Shown here: positions 40,128 through 51,803 of the stretch, one piece after another | How the letters are laid out: every line of letters begins with the position of its first letter | How positions within the stretch are numbered: position 1 is the stretch's first letter | From: Gracilaria gracilis | Taxonomy: Eukaryota; Rhodophyta; Florideophyceae; Gracilariales; Gracilariaceae | DNA length: 64,000 nt | Assembly (NCBI GenBank): GCA_030374805.1 | Contig: JARGSG010000014.1 | Location: 620,001 to 684,000 of the forward strand | Direction of reading: 5' to 3' | Translations under genes and position numbers: made by a program | The notes under the pieces: model-generated | Database searches by the model: none | Told to the model about the DNA's origin: nothing | Seen by the model: the letters and a program-made list of their open reading frames with translations, nothing else

Positions 40128-40728
40128 CACAAGCTCGAAAGTAAATCATCAGGAGTCGTCAAATTGGTTTACTTTCAGAAACCATTAGACAGCGAGCAGA
40201 CCAAGCTCCTCATGGTCAGCAATAACGTTTTCGAAGTCGTACAATCAATCCTCATGAGTTAATCTTCCGAACAAGAACCTTCGCTATGATGATCAGTCTG
40301 CTTTTGTTGTTGAGTTCACTCATGAAACGTTGGAGAACTATCTTGCCGCACGTTCCAGCGACTCTTGAAGATCTCCTGTTGAAACTATTGTACAGTTGTG
40401 AGGTATAGACCATCAATCCTTTCGCAACAGTGTACATGTACACTCATGGCACCGTAGTAACATGCAGTACAAGGACAGAGTTCGACCCCGACCTCGAAGC
40501 AAAAAAACAGGGGCAATGTAATGCGGGCAGCAGAAGAGGAAGCAAACATTAATCGCAGACCTAATTATGAGTCACCAAGATCCTCAGTTTTCAAGAGCAA
40601 CAACGGAGATAGTCCTTCTGAGAAAAGAAAGCGTTCTCTCGAGACGATTCTCCTTCAATTTGCAGGTACGAAATTGAAGTCCACAATGAAGCTGGAGACG
40701 GCGCAGACATGAGTGATAAACAGAATCT

Positions 40729-42174
40729 TCACACGGCCATTTTCATTGCTAGAGGTTTACAGGGCGTATAATTCTCAAGCTCCAAATCCTCAAAACAGAA
40801 ATCTTCAATCTGATCTCGTTGCCGGATCATAAGAGTGGGAAAAGGCCTTGGCGTCCGTTTCAACTGCTCTCGAAGGGGTTCAACATGATTCAGATAAACA
40901 TGTGCATCACCCAAAACATGAACGAAGTCACCAGGAGTTAGACCGGTTACTTTAGCAATAAGGCAAGTCAACAATGAATAGGATGCGATATTGAAGGGCA
41001 CGCCGAGTCCCATATCGCACGAACGTTGATACATTTGACATGAAAGCTCTCCATTTGCCACATAGAACTGCGCTAATAGATGACATGGAGGAAGAGCCAT
41101 TTTTGCCGTGGCTGCTGGATTCCATGCGGAGAGAAGAATCCGACGGTCGTTGGGGTTTTTCTTGATGGTTTCGATGACATCCCTCAACTGATCCGTTCCC
41201 TTTCCGTCATAATTTGTGTGCATATCGAAGTACTCGGCTCCAAAGTGCCGCCATTGAAAGCCATAAATAGGACCCAAGTCTCCCACTTCACGCTTGGAAA
41301 GCCCACGAGAATCTAAAAAGTCCCTCGAGCCGTTCCCATCCCAAATATGAACACCTTTTTCTGAGAGCTCATTACCATTTGTACCCCCTCTTATAAACCA
41401 GAACAGCTCTTCTGCTACACCGCGCCAAAACACCCTCTTTGTGGTGAGCAGGGGGAAGGACTTGCGAAGACTAAACCGCATCTGAGCTCCAAAGACCGAA
41501 AGCGTCCCGGTTCCCGTACGGTCTCCTTTTTGAACGCCTTCGTTCAAGATGCGTCGCACCAGATTTAGATACTGATACTCCTCATGTACCTGCTTAGTCT
41601 CTGGAAGCACTTGGTTCTGTGCCGAGGGAGGATTGCGAATATATTCTTTCATCCGGTACTTGACACCGTTTTCTTCAACATCGGCAGAAATGGATACCGC
41701 CGTGAATGGGGAAGTCTTTGAATCCAATTCCAAAGGAAAGTGTCTGTCTACTTTAAATTCTGCGTCAATTTCTGTCAAGTAAATCCTGGAAGACCAGTGC
41801 GGATGGCGTAGAACCTCCCTGTAGACAGATTCGCCTCCAATAACATATACGACTTTGATATTTCGCGATTTGAGTAGTTGGGAAACAGCGTCCATAGAAC
41901 CAGCGATTAACACTGAGTCCGGAAATTTCAGTTCATCGCGAGTCCTTGAGGACAGAACAATATTAAGGCGACCGGGCAGTGGTCTAAACTTCTCCGGGAT
42001 GGAAAAATATGTAGTAGAACCCATAAGAACGGCAGAGCCCATAGTTAGTTCCCTGAAGAAACGCATGTCTTGCGAAAGATGAGGCCAAGGAAGACGTCCT
42101 TCGTATCCAATACCATTGCTTCTCTTGCATACCGCCGCGACCAGTCGTCCTTCGAGAACGTGCTCGCTAACCAT
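40729..42174 (-). CDS. DHFR-TS: Bifunctional dihydrofolate reductase-thymidylate synthase
   Basis: 481 aa from ATG 42174. The N-terminal DHFR half has [39 protein letters not shown] and [12 protein letters not shown]. The C-terminal TS half has [40 protein letters not shown], the active-site [29 protein letters not shown] and [12 protein letters not shown]. Together they recycle dihydrofolate and make dTMP. The fusion is typical of plants, algae and many protists, not of animals or fungi. A TTTTGCAG acceptor-like site lies just before the start, so an additional 5' exon carrying a targeting peptide or leader is possible. Confidence 0.96.
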   Translation of the reverse strand: MVSEHVLEGRLVAAVCKRSNGIGYEGRLPWPHLSQDMRFFRELTMGSAVLMGSTTYFSIPEKFRPLPGRLNIVLSSRTRDELKFPDSVLIAGSMDAVSQLLKSRNIKVVYVIGGESVYREVLRHPHWSSRIYLTEIDAEFKVDRHFPLELDSKTSPFTAVSISADVEENGVKYRMKEYIRNPPSAQNQVLPETKQVHEEYQYLNLVRRILNEGVQKGDRTGTGTLSVFGAQMRFSLRKSFPLLTTKRVFWRGVAEELFWFIRGGTNGNELSEKGVHIWDGNGSRDFLDSRGLSKREVGDLGPIYGFQWRHFGAEYFDMHTNYDGKGTDQLRDVIETIKKNPNDRRILLSAWNPAATAKMALPPCHLLAQFYVANGELSCQMYQRSCDMGLGVPFNIASYSLLTCLIAKVTGLTPGDFVHVLGDAHVYLNHVEPLREQLKRTPRPFPTLMIRQRDQIEDFCFEDLELENYTPCKPLAMKMAV

Positions 42175-42906
42175 CGCAACTTCCTGCAAAATAGACTATG
42201 ATTCTCGAGGGTTAGATGCAGAAAGCTTCGGGAGAACAGTCGCTAAGATCAGGCGGCACAGGTAGTGTCGAGTGCTCTTAGGATGCACAGAGGGACGGAC
42301 GTTAATCTTTTCGGTGACATGACGAAGGAAAAAGGGGGGGCTGAATGCACGTCGCCTATTGGCCGTTTCATTAAGAACGGCGCACGTGTTATTAACGCCA
42401 ACCTCTCTCTGTTTCGGTTGTTGTCCAGTTTGGCGCCAAATCACATGATGTTCCTTCGTTCGTTCGAAAGTACATCACCACTGCTTTTGAAGGGTGGATG
42501 TGGAAAGTAGTTCAACCATGGATAAGATTTAGTACCAACGGTACACACCCCGCGTGGAGCGCGCAAACGTCAGACAACCCCACAGCATCGATCCTGTACA
42601 GGTTGCAGACTTGAGTGACTGTGCTCCCGTGTGGCGCCTTTCTTGGGACTACATCGTGGAAGATTAGCTATCTTCGATCGCACAAATCCGTAGTATGAGT
42701 ACTTTGTAGCCGGCCTCTCGCTCTCTGAGCCGAGCTTTCGGAAGGACTGCGGGCGCGGCAGCATTTCGGCGCTGCACAAGCGTACGTTCACGCCAGTTGA
42801 GAATACTTCTTTGATGGTTTCTGGTCCCTCTGCGAGCCACATGTCAAATGCATTTAGTGGCAATAACCACATACAGTATACGGAATTCAAGGCTAGTTGC
42901 AATCAT
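42175..42906. other. Intergenic region between DHFR-TS and the ZNFX1-like gene
   Basis: No gene recognised. It carries the clearest copy of the dispersed palindromic motif at 42532-42544. Confidence 0.5.
42532..42544. promoter_or_regulatory. GTACCAACGGTAC, MSA/MYB-like palindrome
   Basis: The core CCAACGGT resembles the mitosis-specific activator element bound by R1R2R3-MYB proteins in plants. It lies 358 bp upstream of the DHFR-TS start, a gene expected to be cell-cycle regulated. Function inferred. Confidence 0.4.
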
Positions 42907-45900
42907 CTAGTTGTATGTGTTCCCCTCTTCATATGTTATTCGCTGGAACTCATGATCAATCGAGTTTCCCTGCGAAAGACGATGACCTAGCCCTCCAACA
43001 GTTGCCCCACATTCTGGACATCGAGATTGCATAACTGCCCCACCACAGTCTCCTATAGCGTAAGTGTGTCCATTGGGGCACCGGTAGTAGTGACCGCCAA
43101 AACCACCTATGCCACTTCCTACATCCCTCGCCAATGCGTGAAAGACCATTCTTCGCTCTTCTTGAGTAACAGGTTTGTAACATAAGCAGGACAGCTTCTC
43201 AAATAGGTCGTTCGCCAAGTTCTGCAAATCTGGAAATAGCTTCCCCAACTCTTCTAGTTCCATGACACAATCCGTTTTCTGCTCCACAGTTGATGGAACT
43301 TCGGACTGATAGTTGAAGCCAATATTATCCAAGTCTGAGTACAACTCATATAAACCTAGGGCATAAATCTTCACCATGAGGATTCTTCTTCGTTCATACT
43401 TGTTCTCTGAACAGTATCTCATAATTTCATCAAACTTTTTCCTGGCTTTCTTCCTCAACGAGCTTGTTTCCATCAACTGAATCACCTGCTTCTGCAATCC
43501 TTCTACCTTTCTAGCATCTGCGTTTTCTTCCATAGTATTCGGGTTTGTCTTACCGCTTTCGGTCTCAGTGATACAATAGCAAGCAATCCTGGCATTCAAC
43601 ATGGCGCTTCTCATACAGAGCTCCATGGCCAAAAGCTTTGGTAATGCATCTGGTTTCATCTCTTGGAAACATGTATTTGGCAAAGCGTTATTGTCTCGAA
43701 TTGCTTTCGCCATTTCCATGCTGTGGAGAGTTGCAGTTGGACCTTTTTCAGCTTCTCCGGTCAAGAGCTCATGTGCTTCCGAAGCTTGCTGTTGGGCCTG
43801 CTTATAAATGGAGTACGCTCGGTTTGAAGATTGCTTAGTATTAGATCCAGATTGTTCCTCAGAAACATCCTCCGAAAGTTCGCGAAGTGCCTTCCCCAGG
43901 CGATTGATTCTGTCCTCTATCGAAGCATATGTTGCCTGGATGTGGACAACCCATTTTTGTTGCGTGACAACCAAGTCATGAAATGTTATGATACGCTTAT
44001 ATCGGTTGACGCCATTAATCCCCGATTTGCAAAGAATGCAAAACGGTTTAGTCCGTTGCTTTGGATCATATGGGCCTTTTCGCAATGACTTGAGTTCCTC
44101 TAAATCAATAACTGAAGTCCACTTTTGAGCTGCATCCTTCCGGTAAAAGCTCTTCATATCCAGATGCCGATCCAAAGTATCCACAGTAAATACATGATTA
44201 CACGGCAGAACAATGACCGGGGGATCTTCATTGTCGTCTTCGACAAGCTCCTCAAGGGTCTTCATAGTTATGAAGTCAACTGTTTGACTGCCTGTCTTTG
44301 TAGTGTATATCTTCTTCTCCCTGGCACAAGTTGGACAGTACTCCTTCGATGGGCATCGTTCTCCACACAATGATGGGCATTGATGTCCACAGTCGAGGGT
44401 AGCCGAACACCGAGAGTCGCATGGAAGACGTGCACAGGGAGTTGCACAAAGCAGGCCACACTTCTCCTGAGATCCGCATGTGCAGCTCCAAGAGCATGGC
44501 TCACAGCAAGAGAAGCAGAGGTCACCACATGGTAAGGGACAGTTTGAATGCTCACATTTGATGAAACATTTCTTACTGGAACATGGAGGGCATGACTTAG
44601 CATCGTGACACGGACTTGAGTTACATATATGGCCACAAAGAAGAACACGACTGCATCTTTCTTTGCAAAGACCTACGTGTTCCTTGGAGTGAACCTCCGA
44701 ATCAGTGACCTGGCATTCAAAACACAAACTCTTGCAAGTATGACCGCACTTTCGAATACCTCCACAGATCTTTCGACACAAGTTCTTCCCTGCTTCCCAA
44801 CACCGAATATCGTTGAAGTGACCACATTTTCCCTGTACCTGACTAGCAACAATTTCCATACATCGGTAAGCTTCTTCTATATCCTTTCTGTTCTTACATA
44901 CAGAATCCAGTTCATGGCCACATGGGAGAACAATGTGCACCGGGTGCTCGCAAATGCCGCAGTCTTGGTAGCATAAGCGGCGACACGGATGTTGGCAACT
45001 TGGAATTAAGCGCTGGCAATCTTCCATACAGTCCTCGATGAGATGATTCCGGTCATCTGGATGACACATTCTCCTACACTTGTGTCCACAGCTCTTCCTC
45101 GCAGCGCATATAATGTTGCAGCCACCATCAGCTGGTATAGACTCTGCCTTGGAAGCAAAGAGCTTGTTTCCATGATTTTGACATCGAAGCGGTAGTTCCG
45201 GGCCAAGAAGGCCTTGAGAACTCAAAAGATCCAAAACGGTATGGAACATTTTAGCTTTCCGGGACGATCTTATTGTCTCTGCCGATCCGATTATGTACAT
45301 TCCATGTTTCGCTCTAGTAAGCATGACGTTAACACGATTGCTGAACTTCAGAAATCCAACGCTACCCCTATCATTGCAACGAACTGTTGAAACTAAGACT
45401 ATTTCCGCCTCTTCTCCCTGAAAATTGTCAACTGTCGAGAGTCTCAAACAGTCTTTGAGGCTCGCAAGCCTTGCTCCTTTCGGATCTTGCAACTCCAAGG
45501 CTTCTTTTGAACTGCTTCCCTCATTTTCCGTGCTCAGTCCGTTGTCATTCTTGTTAATTATATTGATCCCTGATGCCTGTATGTCTTGAAGGTCAAGCTC
45601 GTCGATGTGAACAAGAATTTTCTCTTCCAATAACCTCTCTCTAAACAATAGAAGCTGACCAATGTAAGGGGTTAAAATCGCGATTTGGTGAGGCTCGTAG
45701 CCTTGTCGAATAACGTATCGAGCCAGAGCGCAAACAAACTCTACCTCATGCCTATTCGAGTAGGACTTGGTTTGCTCATTGCCTAAATGGGGCTCAGGGT
45801 GACGGTGTGAAATAAAAAAGAGTGGCTTCTCAAATCCTTGAGGATGTTCGGGTAGCGTCAACACGCTGGGTGAATCAAGTAGGTAAGGATACATAGTTTT

Positions 45901-48900
45901 CCTTGGTATCTGAGATATAATCGGATGCATTCGCCGTTGAGATTTTAGCTTTGCAATGGGATATATCTTGTCCCTCGCTATGCGCTCAAACAAGGAGATG
46001 TCCAGGTCGTACTTGAAGCCAGATTCCTGACTTAGGCAATATTCTGAAACTTTTGGTCTCAGTTGCAGATGATCACCGATGAGAATTAATTGTTTGGTTC
46101 TTGCAGACATCGACGAAAGTATATGAGATTCTAAAACTTCGGCAGCTTCCTCACATATAATGACTGTTGGAGCCAGTGCCTGAAGGAGATCATTGTACTT
46201 TGCTGCACCAGACGTAGTACAGCCTATAACGCGAGCTCGACGAAGACATGCCAGCCGAGATACGTTTTTCGTTTCATTCATGATTTCGAACCATTTCTGA
46301 TGATTCTCGAAGAGGGTTTTCAACTTCAACCTCATACTATCTTCAAATTCTGTTCGGAGAGTTTCTATCCTGCACGCTCTTCCAGGTTGCGATTTCTCAC
46401 CCTTACCCCATATCCATGTATTTAGCGCAGTTGAAAAACTGCCCACCACCTGGAACCCTTCCTCATCAACACCTCCTTCTCGAACGATGTGTCCTTCTCC
46501 TCGACGACGTTGACGTTTTCCCTGTGGATCACTTTTGGCAAGGACTAAATTAGGAGCAGACTGCCTAGAAAGAACTTCTGCATAAAACAATGGACTGGTC
46601 TCCTGTAACCATTGCATGAAACACTTCTCTTTCATTTTCTTCGATTTCATTCCGTTTATGTGTCTCTCGATTTTTTTTTCGACGGCGCTACATTGACTCC
46701 GAATCAACGCAATATCTCGGCGCTGGTTGAATCCGGAGGTCGCTCTCGCCAATGTCTCCAAGGATCGCGTTTTCAAAGCGTCATGTTTGGACATAGAACC
46801 CACTCGGACAACTTCAGAGAGACCCACACTACCTGAGTCCAGTAAAGCACTCAGAAACTGATCTAGTGCGTGGTTCGTGTAACAAATACATAGGATGGGA
46901 TCTAGTTGTGGGGCTTTCAGCTCGTCGACATCGCCAGGGGGGCTGATTCCAGTCAATGAATTGAACCAGATAGAGTTCCGGGCCCCTGACGAGTTGATGA
47001 GCAATGCCTGTATGATCTTGACACCAATATACGTCTTTCCGCACCCTGGCGGCCCTTGAATCATGGCGACATCCTTCATCAAACCAGTGACGAAAGATTC
47101 TATCTGATTCTGATCAAGGCAGATTTCATTCTTCTTCTCATGCAAAAGCATCTGTAGTGCATCAAGATCACCTGCTGCCACATTTTCGAGATCGGGGCAT
47201 TGCTTTGACGGATACTGTTTGAGCAGAAAGGAAAGATCATAACGAGTAGTGGAAGATAGATAGGATGCTATTGTACAGCTTGGACTTCTGGTTTTGAGCT
47301 CTTGCCGACCAGGGCTCGTTTCAGTAAGCGTCTTGCCCAAACATTTCGTTAGAAGTGGATGACCTTTCAAGCTAGCCTTTTGGAGCGCATTCAAAACCGG
47401 AATAGTGCCCGCAACGAAATGGCCTCGAACTTGTAACAACACGTTTGTTGTTCTCTTGACGCTCTGGCTCTTTTTGCCTACCAGGGTGTCGATTAGCAAA
47501 GCATTGTCCTTGAATGCAACTGGGTGTACGTGCAAAGTAGAGCAGCGTTCCTTGTCCCTTCCCAGTTGGTTTCTTCCCACGTGGTGGACGTACGCAAAAA
47601 CAAGCTTGGCTTCACCAATGTCCACATGAGACACAGTTTGCTTGTCAGGCAGAGTTTCAGCGCGAACACTGGTGAGAACTTCATTCAGTCGGCGACGCTT
47701 CACATGTGCTTTAACATTTAGAGCAATACATACGATGGAATTTGGCTGAAGTAATCGGGAACCGAATCCGAAATTCCATGCTATATCCCTGTCTTTCTCT
47801 TTGCTGGTGGGAAATATTTGATCGAATTCAAGTCGAAACAATGCACCATATGTGGCAGACGTTTCTAAATCGGACACATCGACGTTCCTCAGCAAAAGAC
47901 AGGATCCTTTTGAGTAATGATCTTCCCCAAAGCTGAAGTGATTCTTCTTTTCCGAAATCGTAGACAAAGTTTCCGAGAGGAAGAAGTGATGAATAGCCGA
48001 GCGCAAGGGTGCAATCATGTCTTCTCTCATGAGGCGAAAATGAGTGTCTAAATGGCGTTCTATGTCATCTTCTACCCAACTGTTCGAAGCCTTTGCGAAC
48101 CTTCCGGACTGAAAGGGGAGATAAGGCGATACGATACAGGTTACTTCGGCTTCGGTTGGGAGTACTTGGATAGATCGAAAGTCCTCTAAATCATTGTCAT
48201 GACGTGGGCCTTCTTCTCTGCGTGAACCTGGACCTTGAGACAAAAAAGCTTTTATCTCAGACTCTGATGCTTCCGGTGTTTCTAGTGTATGTATAGCAGC
48301 TTTGTTATTGTTTATGTACATGGCTTTTGTTGTACTGATCTCTCTGAGACGATCGATCTTGTGTAGCACTTGTTGGGCGCGTTTACCGGTGTCATTTGTT
48401 GCCATGACATATTCGTCCATAGCTTCGCTCATGGTAGGCATGATGTTGTCCCATAAGGGATCGGCTCGCGCTTCATATACAATGCGACATATAGTAAGAC
48501 ATAAGTCGAGAAAGGGTGTAACACAGTCCAGCCCCGACGAAGGATGATATTCCGAAGGATCTTGAGCGCGAAGACGTTCGTCTCTTACGTCACCTCGTCT
48601 CGTAACGAGTAAGAGTTTTAGCACACTGACGTAGCGCATGAAGAATGTTTTATGTTTGAAAACATGGTGGTATATGCGCGATAAGTCGGAGGCGCGCACA
48701 GAATGAGTGAAATCTGGGTGAGACAAAAGAAAACAAAGTGGTACAGCAACCCTTTGGAACGAAACGAGGTAGGAAGTGTTCCCAGCGCCAAGAATGTGGG
48801 CGGCGGTAAGTATGAGCGAAAGCTTTTGAGCACCAGCTTCATCGGCTAGAAGGCGGACGATGGGATCTTTGTATGGGTCCATGAGAGCGGAGAGAATAAG

Positions 48901-49002
48901 TTTGCGCATATCATGTTGATGACGAAAGTCTCTCTTGAGGAGAACGTGAAAAGGGGCAAAGTGGGACTTCCGGGGGGATGAGGGGGAGCTTAACGAAGAC
49001 AT
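42907..49002 (-). CDS. ZNFX1-like SF1 helicase with NF-X1 and RZ-type zinc fingers
   Basis: One intronless 2031-aa frame, ATG at 49002. After a helical N-terminal region and an OB-like or beta-barrel segment, the SF1 helicase core starts near residue 640: MIQGPPGCGKTYIG (Walker A, about 645-658), ICEEAAEVLES (motif II, near 949), LIGDHLQLRP (motif III), QRRMHP, and VDNFQGEEAEIVLVSTVR with NVMLTRAKHGMYIIG near the end. Cys/His-rich NF-X1-type fingers cover about 1285-1540 (CGHKCRRMCH, CQHPCRRLC, CGHQCPSLCGERC). Near the C-terminus YYRCPNGHTYAIGDCGGA...SRCPECGATVGG is an RZ-type finger as in ZNFX1 and RNF213. In animals ZNFX1 acts in antiviral sensing and small-RNA inheritance; here RNA surveillance is inferred. 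Confidence 0.9.
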   Translation of the reverse strand: MSSLSSPSSPRKSHFAPFHVLLKRDFRHQHDMRKLILSALMDPYKDPIVRLLADEAGAQKLSLILTAAHILGAGNTSYLVSFQRVAVPLCFLLSHPDFTHSVRASDLSRIYHHVFKHKTFFMRYVSVLKLLLVTRRGDVRDERLRAQDPSEYHPSSGLDCVTPFLDLCLTICRIVYEARADPLWDNIMPTMSEAMDEYVMATNDTGKRAQQVLHKIDRLREISTTKAMYINNNKAAIHTLETPEASESEIKAFLSQGPGSRREEGPRHDNDLEDFRSIQVLPTEAEVTCIVSPYLPFQSGRFAKASNSWVEDDIERHLDTHFRLMREDMIAPLRSAIHHFFLSETLSTISEKKNHFSFGEDHYSKGSCLLLRNVDVSDLETSATYGALFRLEFDQIFPTSKEKDRDIAWNFGFGSRLLQPNSIVCIALNVKAHVKRRRLNEVLTSVRAETLPDKQTVSHVDIGEAKLVFAYVHHVGRNQLGRDKERCSTLHVHPVAFKDNALLIDTLVGKKSQSVKRTTNVLLQVRGHFVAGTIPVLNALQKASLKGHPLLTKCLGKTLTETSPGRQELKTRSPSCTIASYLSSTTRYDLSFLLKQYPSKQCPDLENVAAGDLDALQMLLHEKKNEICLDQNQIESFVTGLMKDVAMIQGPPGCGKTYIGVKIIQALLINSSGARNSIWFNSLTGISPPGDVDELKAPQLDPILCICYTNHALDQFLSALLDSGSVGLSEVVRVGSMSKHDALKTRSLETLARATSGFNQRRDIALIRSQCSAVEKKIERHINGMKSKKMKEKCFMQWLQETSPLFYAEVLSRQSAPNLVLAKSDPQGKRQRRRGEGHIVREGGVDEEGFQVVGSFSTALNTWIWGKGEKSQPGRACRIETLRTEFEDSMRLKLKTLFENHQKWFEIMNETKNVSRLACLRRARVIGCTTSGAAKYNDLLQALAPTVIICEEAAEVLESHILSSMSARTKQLILIGDHLQLRPKVSEYCLSQESGFKYDLDISLFERIARDKIYPIAKLKSQRRMHPIISQIPRKTMYPYLLDSPSVLTLPEHPQGFEKPLFFISHRHPEPHLGNEQTKSYSNRHEVEFVCALARYVIRQGYEPHQIAILTPYIGQLLLFRERLLEEKILVHIDELDLQDIQASGINIINKNDNGLSTENEGSSSKEALELQDPKGARLASLKDCLRLSTVDNFQGEEAEIVLVSTVRCNDRGSVGFLKFSNRVNVMLTRAKHGMYIIGSAETIRSSRKAKMFHTVLDLLSSQGLLGPELPLRCQNHGNKLFASKAESIPADGGCNIICAARKSCGHKCRRMCHPDDRNHLIEDCMEDCQRLIPSCQHPCRRLCYQDCGICEHPVHIVLPCGHELDSVCKNRKDIEEAYRCMEIVASQVQGKCGHFNDIRCWEAGKNLCRKICGGIRKCGHTCKSLCFECQVTDSEVHSKEHVGLCKERCSRVLLCGHICNSSPCHDAKSCPPCSSKKCFIKCEHSNCPLPCGDLCFSCCEPCSWSCTCGSQEKCGLLCATPCARLPCDSRCSATLDCGHQCPSLCGERCPSKEYCPTCAREKKIYTTKTGSQTVDFITMKTLEELVEDDNEDPPVIVLPCNHVFTVDTLDRHLDMKSFYRKDAAQKWTSVIDLEELKSLRKGPYDPKQRTKPFCILCKSGINGVNRYKRIITFHDLVVTQQKWVVHIQATYASIEDRINRLGKALRELSEDVSEEQSGSNTKQSSNRAYSIYKQAQQQASEAHELLTGEAEKGPTATLHSMEMAKAIRDNNALPNTCFQEMKPDALPKLLAMELCMRSAMLNARIACYCITETESGKTNPNTMEENADARKVEGLQKQVIQLMETSSLRKKARKKFDEIMRYCSENKYERRRILMVKIYALGLYELYSDLDNIGFNYQSEVPSTVEQKTDCVMELEELGKLFPDLQNLANDLFEKLSCLCYKPVTQEERRMVFHALARDVGSGIGGFGGHYYRCPNGHTYAIGDCGGAVMQSRCPECGATVGGLGHRLSQGNSIDHEFQRITYEEGNTYN

Positions 49003-50074
49003 CGGAACTGGTACAACGGCAGCTCGCAGGGGTTAAGGAGAACGGATGGGATGTTCCGTCGAGAATGGCAGTCGCGATGCACTCCGAGGTGAGATTCCAC
49101 GAATGGATACAGCTAGATATTGCCAGGCCCGAGTTGGAGGTGCTTTCCGGCAGTGCAGTACAGTAATCAACTGGTCATCCTCGCGTTCAGCGAGTGGATC
49201 AACGCCATTCCCTTCAGTAACCAACCACAGCGCTTGATCTGCGCATTGACGTGGCCCACAATCCCAAAAATGTCTCCCTGTCGATTCACCGCTCACCGAG
49301 ATAGTACTGTATGTTCTGTCTCATGCCATGCATGTGTGAAAGACCTCCGTCGCCCTGTCGATCTACCGACCACCGAGATCAGCAGCCGGTTTGGACAAGT
49401 GCAAGGCAGAGGTATTAAGGAAGCTAGTGACACAGTTCGTAGAATATCAGATAAGCCGTCAAATCCAGACAGGATTTGTACTCCCTTTGTCATTGTGCAT
49501 GTTCGCGATTCAACATACCAGGTCTAGTTCTACACATCAGGTAAAGGGGACCCTTTTACCTTCCCTCCAAAGATCCGATCTCGCCTTAAATTCTCATTTA
49601 GTACACAATACATACGCAAGTATTCAAGCCAATATGTCCGGGAGTAGCCCCTTCATGGCCCCGAAAGAAAAGACAATCGCCATCGTAATCTTAAAACACA
49701 CAATGAGAGTAAACCAAGTTAGGTTCAGCTCTGAAATGGGAGTACTTCTAACCGCATGACTTGGAACAGTAGTCACTTCTGTGCTTTCTCAAATGTGTAG
49801 TTCAGTAGAATAGCAAACAGTACAAGACCAAACAAGATGCGAAAACCAGCGACGGCCCCGTCACTGACGGGTCCAAACATGGTTCAAATTTTCTTGCCCG
49901 TCTTGGGTAAACTGCTTTTAGAGCGTACTTGCTCGGCATCACCAACCCACAGAACAGTCTTCACTCCAGTTTTGACAGAAAATTTTTTCTAGACAGCTGT
50001 TGACTCCCGTCGAACTTCTTTTATAGCTAAACGGTACCATTAGTAGGTAAAGTTTACCCATGACAATTTGAGAA
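49003..50074. other. Intergenic region
   Basis: No gene recognised. An AACGGTACCATTAG motif lies near 50031. The short frames show no family features. Confidence 0.5.
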
Positions 50075-51016
50075 TCATGGTTTCATGGACTCCAAAACCA
50101 TTCCAATTATAGAGTTGACGATCGCATCGATTTCGTCATTATATTTCTCAGTCACAGACGTGCTTGTAATGTCGGATGGATCTTCGATAGATATCAAACA
50201 AGGCTTGTTTTCTTCCTGCAATATACTGCGCAAACCCAATAAACTCTCGGTTTCCCTTTGATCATTGCTGCTAATCTCACACATTGAACTAGAAAAGGAG
50301 ACGTGACTATTCTCCCTAGTAGCGAGCGGTACCTCCTCCATTCCACAATGAATACAACCTTCTATTTCATTCGTGGCTCTGGTTTCTTTGAGGCTTTCAG
50401 GATCAGCCTGGTAGCCTGCTTTGTCAGCAGAAGTCTGCTTGATTAAGTATTCTCTGCCCAGCAGTGCCGCCCAAGAACTGAGGACGTTGAGCATTCGGGG
50501 CGCGTCAATTTCCCTTTCTGCTTCAACCGTTGACGGTTGAGCCCCCTCAGTAGCCATATCTCGAGCTCTGCTCTGGTCTTCAGTGAGGGACAGAGCGGGT
50601 AGCACACCTTTCTCAATCACGCTGCACGGCTGAGGAATGGTTTCCCCTGCCTTCATTTCCGGTTCTTTGGTGACCGGGTTCCCAGCTCTAGAACTGTTCG
50701 TTCCTGATAGAGGAACCAATAAATCATAGATCCCAAGAGTTTCCTCCTCAGGACCGCTTCCACTATGACACAACGTGACTCGAACGCACATCTTGATCTT
50801 CTCCTTGATAGACCTGCCTTTACGGCCAATCTTTCTCAAAGCATGGGAAACCTTTCTCCCTGTCGATCTTATCCCCGAAGAGATTTTGTTTCGCAGGCTC
50901 GCCCTCAACCCCCTAAAAGCCATATATTCTCCTTGTGGCATTTCGTGATCACCTCGACCGTGAAGGTTGATCTCCTCGAAATCCTTCTCGTAGTTGACTT
51001 CGAAAACATCTTTCAT
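50075..51016 (-). CDS. Orphan protein (313 aa) with basic N-terminal region
   Basis: ATG at 51016, uninterrupted frame. After an acidic start, residues about 33-80 are very basic and amphipathic (FRGLRASLRNKISSGIRSTG, HALRKIGRKGRSIKEKIK), then a long acidic, Ser/Thr/Glu-rich stretch leads to a mildly hydrophobic end (IDAIVNSIIGMVLESM). No signal peptide, membrane span or catalytic motif. I do not recognise the family; most of the chain looks disordered. The basic region could bind membranes or nucleic acid. Confidence 0.5.
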   Translation of the reverse strand: MKDVFEVNYEKDFEEINLHGRGDHEMPQGEYMAFRGLRASLRNKISSGIRSTGRKVSHALRKIGRKGRSIKEKIKMCVRVTLCHSGSGPEEETLGIYDLLVPLSGTNSSRAGNPVTKEPEMKAGETIPQPCSVIEKGVLPALSLTEDQSRARDMATEGAQPSTVEAEREIDAPRMLNVLSSWAALLGREYLIKQTSADKAGYQADPESLKETRATNEIEGCIHCGMEEVPLATRENSHVSFSSSMCEISSNDQRETESLLGLRSILQEENKPCLISIEDPSDITSTSVTEKYNDEIDAIVNSIIGMVLESMKP

Positions 51017-51798
51017 TTTCGTTGCTGGGTGTTCTCGATGATACCCTTTCTCGCAAGAGTGAGCGCTGACAATCCTGGGATGCGGGCAACATCTGATGAT
51101 TCCGTGCTTTAGTACTCAACCTGACTCCAGATAATTCCAAACAGAACAAAGCTTCGTGTCACTAATCAGCAATTCTCAATCGCAGATAGCGCTCTAATTA
51201 TGGAATCGAACTGTGTCAAATTCTTTTGTCACCAATCGATCATAACTGCAGACAGAGTGACTCCATTGCACCCAACTGATCTTCAATGTAATTCAAAAGA
51301 GTCCGAGAAGTTCTGTGTAAACTACACTATCTACATGTCTGAATGTCATGAACTTGACAGAAGGTCTGACAAACCAACGCTTCCGACTCCATTGTTCAGG
51401 AGTTTGGCCTGCTTGCGCAGGCCGATAGAAGAGAGGGCAGATGGGCAACTAATGTAGCGGAGGTCTTCATCAACTTCGGTCCATAACAAAATACGAAGGT
51501 AAAAACAGTGCACGTTGGTAAGTTAGAACCCCGGGAGCAGGGTTTTACAAAACTGTTGAGGTGAGTTTGATGATCAATCGTCAATGGCTGTTCGCGGCAT
51601 CCACAAAAATCTCCCATGGGAATCCCTTTCGTTCTGGAAAAATGATGCCCAAGATTCGTGGACAAAAAGCGAAGCTTTCGCTTTTGTGGACGGACAGACG
51701 AAAGGGACGTTTCCCAGCATATATCCTAGGCAACAACGAGTCGTTGATGACAAAGCCGAAAAGCAAGGTTTCCTTCCGAATAATGCACCACCACTATC
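51017..51798. other. Intergenic region up to the copia insertion
   Basis: No gene recognised. Several long-ish overlapping frames around 51560-51870 on both strands have no domain features and cross into the LTR. Confidence 0.5.
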
Positions 51799-51803
51799 TG
51801 TAG
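51799..51803. other. Target-site duplication, left copy
   Basis: TGTAG immediately precedes the left LTR and is repeated directly after the right LTR (57866-57870). Confidence 0.85.

Noticed and set aside
43601-43807. Short plus-strand frames inside the ZNFX1-like gene
   Set aside because: Antisense shadows of a 2031-codon frame with clear helicase and zinc-finger motifs.
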